A stretch of 11,804 nucleotides of DNA from a bacterium (GTDB lineage Bacteria; CSSED10-310; JAJRTK01): assembly GCA_024278345.1 (NCBI GenBank), contig JAJRTK010000396.1, positions 1 through 11,804 on the forward strand, written 5' to 3'. Under the pieces are notes generated by a model, which made no database searches, was not told where the DNA came from, and saw only the letters and a program-made list of their open reading frames with translations. The position numbers were made by a program, and so were the translations under genes. Below are positions 6,813 to 11,804 of the stretch, piece after piece (position 1 is the stretch's first letter; each line of letters starts with the position of its first letter).

Positions 6813-8571
6813 GGTGAAGTTCCCTTTGGCTGGTGGGAAGAGGGGTTCACAAAGACCGCCACCACCTGGATGAAGGGCGATTCTTCCGTGGTCATGGTCT
6901 CCTCGATCCAGGTGTAGTACTCGTCGAAAACCCGTTCGATCTCCCGCCGTCGCCGTTCCATCTCCAGGTCGCAGAGCTGCGGCCTTTTCGGCCCGCGCCG
7001 TGGTTTTTGCCCCCGGGCTCCTTCCGCGGTTTCCCCGCTCCCCGCGGTATCCTCGCTCCCTGCCGCCCCCGCGGCCTCCAGGCCGTCTTTCTCTCCCGTC
7101 GCCACCTGGACCCTGAGCTTCCGCTCCTTCAAGCGATCCAGCTTCTTCAGGTGGGCGTCGAGCTTTTCGTTGATCTGATTATCGAACTCCCGGCGAAGCT
7201 CCACCATCCGCTTTCTAACCGCGTCGATCGCCGGTTCCAGCCTTCGTTCCAGGCGCTCGATGGCCACGTGCGTCTCCCGGTTGGCGAGCTTCGTTCGGCC
7301 CAGGCCCGTGCGGTCCAGGAAAGCGCCGAAATCCTCCAGCCGCGGCTGCCTTCGGCCCCGGAAGGTCACGGCGAACCAGTGGTGGATCAGCGGCTGGCTC
7401 CTCCGGTTGGGGATGAGCCCCGACAAGAGGAAGACCTCCTCCCCCGGCTCCAGCCCGTGGTTCAGATCCAGGACGGGCGCGGCGTGCCGCCCGAAGTTGC
7501 CGGCCATTTTGTCGCCCAGCCACCCGAAGATGGGGTGAAGCGGCCAGAGGTAGTGGAGTGCCGGCCAGGTATTTTCTTGCCTTCGCGCCGATTCGAGCGC
7601 CCTGCCCACGGCGTCGGTATCGCCGGAGAGGACCACCCGCCCATCGCGGAAGTCCAGCTCTTTCGGCAATTGCCTGAAGCGCCGCCGCAGGTCTCCGGGG
7701 ATCTCGATCTCGATGCGCTTCCCCACCGGGTCGGTCTCGAACGATAGCTTCCGCTCCCGGCGCAAGAAGGTGAGCCCCTGCTCCAGATATTCGAAGTCGC
7801 TGGCGAAGATTGAGACGGCCTCCCGGTTCACCTCCACCGCCGGGCGCGTCTCCCGCGCCTCCTCACCGAGCCCCAGAAGCAGGTCCAACGGGTTGAAGTT
7901 CCCCGCCTCAAGACTCAACTTCCCCTCGAACGCCTCCGCGTCCCCGGTGTCCATGGCGCGGGCCGTGATCTCTTCCTCCGCTCCCACATCGTACACCCTC
8001 ATGAGAGCGCACGGATCCCCGATGTTCTTTCGAGCCTGCTCCTCCTTCCGAACCAGGATCTCCAGGATCCGCGCATCGCCCCGAAGCCGCGGATTCCCCG
8101 ATTCGGTCAGAAGATAGACGATCTCCGGCGCCCGCTTCTGCCCATACCGATCAATGCGACCGTTCCGCTGCTGGAACACCATGAGCGACCAGGGAATGTC
8201 GAAATGGATCATCCGGTGGCACAAATAGTGGAGATTGATCCCCTCCGCCGCCACGTCCGACGCGATGAGCAGCCGCACGGGCGATTTATCCCTCCCGAAA
8301 TCCTCCACCACCCGCTGCTGCTCCACGTCCGAAAGCCCGCCGTGCAGCACCTCAACCCGCTTCTCCGGAAGCCCCAGGTCCTTGGCCAGCGCCGCCCGCA
8401 GAAACCGCAGCGTCTCGATCCGCTCCGTGAAAATCACCAGCCGATCCCCCGTCTTCCGCCCCCGCCACCGAAACTTGTTCCGAATCACATCGAGCAGCTT
8501 CCGGTACTTCCCGAACCGCTCCGGAACCACGGCCTCCAGCGCCCGAGCCAGATCCTCCAAAGCCCGGATAT

Positions 8572-8577
8572 CCCCCC
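8572..8577 (-). other. Homopolymer G6 frameshift site in drmD
   Basis: Before this run (minus strand) the reading frame gives a plausible linker, RELGDGLDAVFRGESKEAR. After it, the conserved C-terminal domain continues in the next frame. One additional G, giving seven, would read IGGDIRALEDL without interruption. It could be a fixed mutation, slippage-based phase variation, or a sequencing error. Confidence 0.6.
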
Positions 8578-8737
8578 AATCCGCGCCTCCTTTGACTCCC
8601 CCCGAAAAACCGCGTCCAATCCATCCCCCAGCTCGCGACTCCCGGCCAGACCCTCCGCGTCCGGTTCCCGCCCAGCTCTTCTTCCTTCGCTCATCTCCAC
8701 CGGCCGAATGTCCTCTCTCCCTGCTGTGTTCCGCTCG

Positions 8738-8763
8738 CATCGGGCGCGTCCCACGCCCGCTCC
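8738..8763. repeat. 26-bp repeat shared with 9213-9238 in the drmD linker
   Basis: CATCGGGCGCGTCCC followed by A (here) or G (at 9213-9238) and CGCCCGCTCC: 25 of 26 bases are identical. The copies are 475 bp apart, or 225 bp (75 codons) apart once the 250-bp insertion footprint is subtracted, so they were in frame in the pre-insertion gene and both read GRARC(E/D)R. Confidence 0.7.
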
Positions 8764-8798
8764 TCGCCCCTCTTCCCCCCAATCCCCATCCAGTACCC

Positions 8799-8882
8799 GG
8801 GAGGCCGGGGGCACTTCTTCGCCTTCCCGCGGCAGCTCCAGGGAGGCCGGGGGCACCTCTTCGCCGTCCCGCGCCAGCTCCG
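8799..8882. repeat. 42-bp tandem duplication in the drmD linker
   Basis: Two adjacent 42-bp units (8799-8840 and 8841-8882) begin GGGAGGCCGGGGGCAC and differ at a few positions. In the pre-insertion frame they encode two 14-residue repeats containing EEVPPAS. The second unit contains the CCAGCTCC sequence used as the insertion target. Confidence 0.8.
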
Positions 8883-9123
8883 GGTATCCACGCAAGGCGG
8901 GACGGAACAGGAAAAGAAGAGGGAAAACGCGAAGCGTACAAGAATGTGGGTCCAGGGAGCTCGCTCCCTGGTGGGTGCAGGGTGAAGCCCTGCCAGGGGA
9001 CCGGGGACGGAGTCCCCGGACGACCTTCGAGTCACGCAAACGTGACCCGCCGAGCGGAGCGCGGCGTTGTCCGAGGCCAAGTTTTTTCCCCGGCGACCAT
9101 TGTCCCGCTTTGCGTGGATACCC
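8882..9123. mobile_element. Complete 242-bp MITE-like element with TIRs and 8-bp target duplication
   Basis: The left terminus 8882-8903 and right terminus 9102-9123 are 22-bp inverted repeats with a single mismatch (starting GGGTATCCACGCAA). They are flanked immediately by the direct repeat CCAGCTCC at 8874-8881 and 9124-9131. The interior has no transposase and is a row of hairpins: CCAGGGAGC/GCTCCCTGG (8952-8971), GCAGGG/CCCTGC (8977-8993), CCGGGGAC-GGA-GTCCCCGG (9001-9019), GTCACG/CGTGAC (9031-9046) and CGCCG/CGGCG (9048-9066). It must be mobilised in trans. An 8-bp duplication is typical of several DDE transposase families, but I cannot say which one. Confidence 0.88.
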
Positions 9124-10483
9124 CCAGCTCCCAGTCCCACGGGACCAGGCTCGCGCCCTCTTTCCCCGTTGCGTCTCTTTGCCCGCCGGGCCCACGGCTC
9201 GGCGATCGATCACATCGGGCGCGTCCCGCGCCCGCTCCAGGCCCGTCGCCACCGCCCTCCAGCCTCCTGGAATCCCGGATCCGCCGGATCTTCCGGAGCC
9301 GGTTTTCGATGGTCCGAATGCAGGCCCCGGGGCTGGAAAGGAGCGCCGTCTCCAGGGTCGTTCTGAAGAGCCGCTGGCCGCCTCGGTGGCTTTCCCCAGC
9401 GCCGAAGCGGAGCTTCGAGAAGATCCCGTAGGCCGCCTCTTCCTCCGGCGTGGCCGCGGCTCGGACCAAGGTCGTCTCCCGCTCCGGGATGGCGTTTCCC
9501 AGTTGATTCTCGATATCGTTCTTGAAGCGCCGGATGTAGAGCCCGTCGATTTCCTCCTTGGTGTAGTCGTCCTCGTCAGCGATCGCCGTGGGACCCAGCA
9601 TGTTCATCAAGCTGGCGAAGCTCCTGGCTCTGCCGTCGTGGGGCGTGGCCGACAGCATGATCAGGCTGTCCGACCTGCTGGCAAGGAGCCGTGCCAGTCG
9701 CGACCGGAGAGAGGAGTTGGTGCCCCGGACGGCCACGTTCTGCGCCTCGTCGATGACGATGACGTCCCAGTGCGCGGTCTCCAGGTAGTGGCGGTACTCG
9801 TTGTTTTGCTTCAAAGTGTCAATGGAGATGATGGCCTTGTCGAAGATGTGAAATGGATTGTGGTTTGTGGGGATCCGGCGGCGGATGCGGCCCAGGCCCA
9901 CGGAGTCCAGCCGCACCAGGGGAATGGTGAAGCGGCACCACATCTCCTTCTGGAACTGGGTCAGCAGGCTCTTGAGGACCACCACCAGGATCCGTTTTCC
10001 CCGGCCCCGGGCCATGAGCTCCGAAAGGAGAATCCCGGCTTCCAGGGTTTTCCCGAGGCCGACGCCATCGGCGATGAGGATCCTCTGCCTGGGCTGGCGG
10101 AGCGCCTTGGCCGCCGGCTCCAACTGATATTCCAGAAGATCCATGGCCGCCCGGTGCCCGATATGAAGGCGCTCGTCCGTAGGCGGGATCCGCCGGTACA
10201 GGCTCTCCAGGTAGAGAAGGGAGGCCCGGTAACCGCTGGAACTGTCCCGGACCAGTTTTGTCTCCACCGGATCCAGGATTTCCATGGAAGGCTCGATCTC
10301 CGAAAGGAAAACCGCCTCCTGATCCCGCACCAGCTCCGTCATGCCTACGACATGCGCCGCCTGCCCCCCCGTGGAGGTATGCTCCACCTTCAAAATCCGC
10401 CAGACCTCGTCCCGCACCCGGATGTGCGTCCCAGGCGCCAAAGGTGCCTCCGCGCCCCCTCTAACAGTTTTCTTACAGCTCAT
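9032..10483 (-). pseudogene. drmD: DrmD N-terminal half: SNF2 ATPase lobe
   Basis: This is a 483-codon frame. After a small N-terminal domain (about 15-75) come the Walker A motif ADGVGLGKT (138-146), the Walker B motif VIVIDEAQ (241-248, a DEAQ variant of DEAH), and motif III LSATPHDG (277-284). The segment TALLSSPGACIRTIENRLRKIR (from about 379) is the typical end of the first lobe in this family. The start ATG at 10481-10483 has GGGGAGGAAG 7-16 nt upstream. From about residue 405 the sequence is low-complexity linker. The frame enters the mobile element at 9123 and stops inside it at 9032, so the product would lack the second RecA lobe and could not act as a translocase. Confidence 0.85.
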
Positions 10484-10493
10484 CGTTCCGCTT

Positions 10494-10500
10494 CCTCCCC
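10494..10500 (-). promoter_or_regulatory. Ribosome binding site of drmD
   Basis: The minus strand reads GGGGAGG followed by AAGCGGAACG and the ATG at 10483, a strong Shine-Dalgarno sequence. It supports this start over upstream in-frame codons. Confidence 0.6.
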
Positions 10501-10543
10501 TCGTGGCTCTCTCTGCCCTGCGGCACTGGGCGCGGCAGGCGCC

Positions 10544-10572
10544 ATTGTAGGGCAGGCCCCGGGGGTAAACAA
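10544..10572 (-). promoter_or_regulatory. Sigma-70-like promoter of drmD
   Basis: On the minus strand, TTGTTT (10567-10572) and TACAAT (10544-10549) are separated by exactly 17 bp. The -10 box matches the consensus at five of six positions and the -35 at three. It lies about 60 nt upstream of the drmD start codon and is the best promoter match seen in the divergent intergenic region. Confidence 0.5.
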
Positions 10573-10793
10573 GAGCGGCCAGCCACGGACCGGCCAGGTG
10601 CTGGCGGGAGCGGAACCGGTGGCAGGCTCCCGGGAAAACCTGGTAGGTTGCGATCCAGCCACTAGCCCCGGCCCGCGGCGACACGAGGCACCGCATCGGC
10701 GACCGCCGCCTGGCCGGGGATCCGCGGAACTCGCCAAACAACCGAATCGAATCAACGCGAATTGGCCGGGACCGAACGCCAGCCCAAGCAACC

Positions 10794-10798
10794 GGAGG
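10794..10798 (+). promoter_or_regulatory. Ribosome binding site fixing the Dam-type methyltransferase start
   Basis: GGAGG lies 8 nt before ATG 10807. This favours that ATG over an in-frame TTG at 10762. Confidence 0.65.
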
Positions 10799-10806
10799 CG
10801 CCGACG

Positions 10807-11676
10807 ATGACCGCCCCAGCCGCGAAATGTGCGCCCTTCCTCAAGTGGGCCGGCGGCAAGCGCCAGCTCTTGCCCATTCTCCGGGCGCACCTTCCGACCG
10901 GGATCGCGGACTACTACGAACCGTTCGTCGGCTCCGGCGCCCTCTTCTTCGACCTCGCATTTCGCGGAATGATTCGAGGAACCGCCCACCTGTGGGACCA
11001 GAATCCCGGCCTCGTCAACGTCTATCGAGTGCTGCGGGATTCCCGGGCCGAACTCGTCGAACTCCTCTCCCGCCACAAGAAACAGCACGATCCCGCGGAT
11101 TCGGCCTACTACTATCGACAACGGGCGAGGTTCAACGCCACGAACCCCGACACGATTGAACATGCCGCAATGTTCATCTACCTGAACAAGACCTGTTTCA
11201 ACGGACTCTTCCGCGTCAATAGCAAAGGCCGTTTCAACGTCCCCATGGGCGCTTACAAGAATCCGGGAATCTTCGACCCGGAAAACCTTCGGGCCGTCTC
11301 CCGGGCCCTGGAAGAGGTCGAACTCAAGGTCGCCGACTTCCGGGAACTGGACCCGGCGGGGATCAAGGCCGGCAGCTTCGTCTATTTCGACCCGCCCTAC
11401 CAGCCCCTGGACACGACGAGCAACTTCACGAGCTACACGCGGGGCAGTTTTTCCGAAAGCGACCAGCGACACCTTGCGGACCTGTTTGGGCGGCTCCGGA
11501 ACGCCGGCATCCCATCCATGCTCAGCAACTCTTGGACGCCGCTGGTGAAAGAGCTTTACGCCGAATTCCACATCCAGCCCATCCAGGCGCGAAGGTCCAT
11601 CAACTCCAACGGCGGAAAGAGGGGACGGATCCCGGAGGCCCTCGTCCTGAACTACGCGGCAAAGGCAAGATCGTGA
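10807..11676 (+). CDS. Dam-type N6-adenine DNA methyltransferase (D12 class)
   Basis: This 289-residue protein of normal length carries all hallmarks of the D12 class. FLKWAGGK (11-18) is motif X, which binds AdoMet. FVGSGALFF (40-48) is motif I. LNKTCFNGLFRVN (126-138) is a segment diagnostic of Dam relatives, which in the family contributes to DNA contact. DPPY (195-198) is the catalytic motif IV. ARRSIN (261-266) is near the C-terminus. It would transfer a methyl group from AdoMet to adenine N6, in GATC if it follows Dam, though specificity cannot be read here. It is divergent from drmD, and no cognate restriction enzyme is visible, so it is either an orphan or a partner of a gene beyond the window. 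The frame is intact, in contrast to the broken neighbouring methyltransferase. Confidence 0.92.
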   Translation: MTAPAAKCAPFLKWAGGKRQLLPILRAHLPTGIADYYEPFVGSGALFFDLAFRGMIRGTAHLWDQNPGLVNVYRVLRDSRAELVELLSRHKKQHDPADSAYYYRQRARFNATNPDTIEHAAMFIYLNKTCFNGLFRVNSKGRFNVPMGAYKNPGIFDPENLRAVSRALEEVELKVADFRELDPAGIKAGSFVYFDPPYQPLDTTSNFTSYTRGSFSESDQRHLADLFGRLRNAGIPSMLSNSWTPLVKELYAEFHIQPIQARRSINSNGGKRGRIPEALVLNYAAKARS

Positions 11677-11704
11677 ACGGCTCCGTCCATCGTTTCGGCC
11701 ACCA

Positions 11705-11804
11705 TACGACGCGGAGCGTCGTACATAAATGTGGGTCCAGGGAGCGCGCTCCCTGGCGTGGGTCTGGGAGCAGCGCTCCCAGCGGAGGTCCGGAGGCGGA
11801 GCCT
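11705..11804 (+). repeat. Hairpin array related to the MITE-like element, running off the window
   Basis: Perfect hairpins follow one another: TACGACGC-GGA-GCGTCGTA (11705-11723), CCAGGGAGC-GC-GCTCCCTGG (11737-11756) and CTGGGAGC-AGC-GCTCCCAG (11764-11782), then the start of another ending GGCGGAGCC. ATGTGGGTCCAGGGAGC is shared with the full element at 8944-8960. The 22-bp left terminus is not present before 11705. The first hairpin, 29 bp after the methyltransferase stop, might also act as a transcription terminator, but no U-run follows. Confidence 0.7.

Larger units (their letters stand above)
6809..8941 (-). pseudogene. drmD: DrmD C-terminal half: Helicase_C lobe and tail
   Basis: Conserved sequence begins at about 8570 (GDIRALEDLARALEAVVPE). 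It contains the helicase C-terminal lobe: RLVIFTERIETLRFLRAAL (motif IV), LHGGLSDVEQQRVVEDF (about 8310-8350), LLIASDVAAEGINL (motif V) and QQRNGRIDRYGQ (motif VI, about 8145-8180). A long C-terminal region follows, with a charged helical segment (about 7130-7230), a Gly/Ala/Glu-rich linker (about 7000-7100) and the end FIQVVAVFVNP. The frame is open from a TTG at 8941 that lies inside the mobile element, and an ATG at 8738-8740 is also in frame. Both precede out-of-frame linker, so neither is a native start. Any protein made would lack the ATP-binding lobe. Confidence 0.85.
6809..10483 (-). pseudogene. drmD: drmD-like SNF2 helicase gene, interrupted by a MITE and a frameshift (whole locus)
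   Basis: The two halves described below belong to a single gene of roughly 1,140 codons once the 250-bp insertion footprint is removed. That is the size expected of DISARM class 1 DrmD, a SNF2-type helicase/translocase. The N-terminal ATPase lobe ends near 9270 and the C-terminal lobe begins near 8570. Between them lies a variable linker that took the insertion. Removing 8882-9123 plus one CCAGCTCC copy brings the upstream frame into an open linker frame. A single extra base in the G6 run at 8572-8577 then joins it to the C-terminal frame. It is coupled to the methyltransferase by ATGA overlap and transcribed from a promoter at 10544-10572. Confidence 0.8.
10484..10806. other. Divergent intergenic region between drmD and the Dam-type methyltransferase
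   Basis: 323 bp separate the two divergent starts. It contains the drmD ribosome site and promoter and, at 10794-10798, the ribosome site of the plus-strand methyltransferase. I see no clear promoter for the latter and no strong operator-like palindrome. Confidence 0.5.

Noticed and set aside
4881-6917. A long plus-strand open frame of about 678 codons
   Set aside because: It lies antisense to the methyltransferase and its translation is a Val/Gly/Glu-rich shadow (repeated EVE, GGG, FDE patterns) with no family character. GC-rich third positions on the minus strand explain the lack of stops.
8882-9123. Remnant of an autonomous insertion sequence
   Set aside because: The intact ends and target duplication enclose only 242 bp with no transposase-like frame and a purely hairpin interior, so it is non-autonomous rather than a decayed IS.
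8882-9123. Intein or group II intron in drmD
   Set aside because: There is no splicing domain, no intein motifs and no reverse transcriptase. The flanking direct repeat and inverted termini fit DNA transposition.
10762-10806. Upstream TTG start for the Dam-type methyltransferase
   Set aside because: The ATG at 10807 has GGAGG at 8-nt spacing and begins just before the conserved motif X. The extra 15 residues add nothing recognisable.
8204-10810. A plus-strand open frame of about 868 codons
   Set aside because: It is antisense to both halves of drmD and crosses the mobile element. It is Pro/Arg-rich and shows no motifs, while the minus strand shows clear helicase motifs.

Overview
The window is GC-rich bacterial DNA. 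It carries what looks like a decayed anti-phage defence island, overrun by small palindromic, non-coding repeats. No rRNA or tRNA is visible. A short palindrome of the 'TGILPV' type (3659-3679) and clusters of hairpins with GGA or GAA loops are common in Verrucomicrobiota-like and similar repeat-rich genomes. That is only a weak hint, and I make no firm taxonomic call.

Layout. 1-131 is the right end of a hairpin-bearing inverted-repeat element. 208-881 (minus) is a two-gene cassette: an AbiEii/MNT-like nucleotidyltransferase and a small translationally coupled partner. 1350-3170 (minus) is an exported 606-residue protein of unknown function, with a possible small coupled ORF just upstream. 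3171-4148 is gene-poor and filled with repeat relics, including a 57-bp tandem duplication. 4149-4643 (plus) is the N-terminus of a very large DUF1998/DruE-type helicase. At about 4644-4680 it collides head-on with the broken 3' end of a DrmMI-like N6-adenine methyltransferase running the other way (4680-6812, minus). That gene overlaps by 4 nt the end of a DrmD-like SNF2 helicase gene (6809-10483, minus). A divergent, intact Dam-type (D12 class) adenine methyltransferase occupies 10807-11676 (plus). The window ends in another hairpin array.

Central observation. The drmD gene is interrupted by a 242-bp MITE-like element (8882-9123) with 22-bp terminal inverted repeats (one mismatch) and a perfect 8-bp target duplication (CCAGCTCC). 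Deleting the element plus one target copy (250 bp) joins the upstream drmD frame to an open linker frame. That linker frame then needs one further -1 correction, at a run of six G (8572-8577), to enter the conserved C-terminal helicase domain. The gene therefore carries two independent lesions. Its methyltransferase partner has lost its catalytic half, and the large helicase is cut after about 165 residues.

How the genes would have worked together. DrmD plus an adenine methyltransferase is the signature pair of class 1 DISARM, in which host DNA is methylated and helicases act on invading DNA. The core genes drmA, drmB and drmC are not in the window. The large helicase does not look like DrmA as I know it, so the ancestral system may have been a DISARM/Druantia-like hybrid. 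As it stands, the locus reads as inactive or rearranged, unless the seam at about 4660 is an assembly error.
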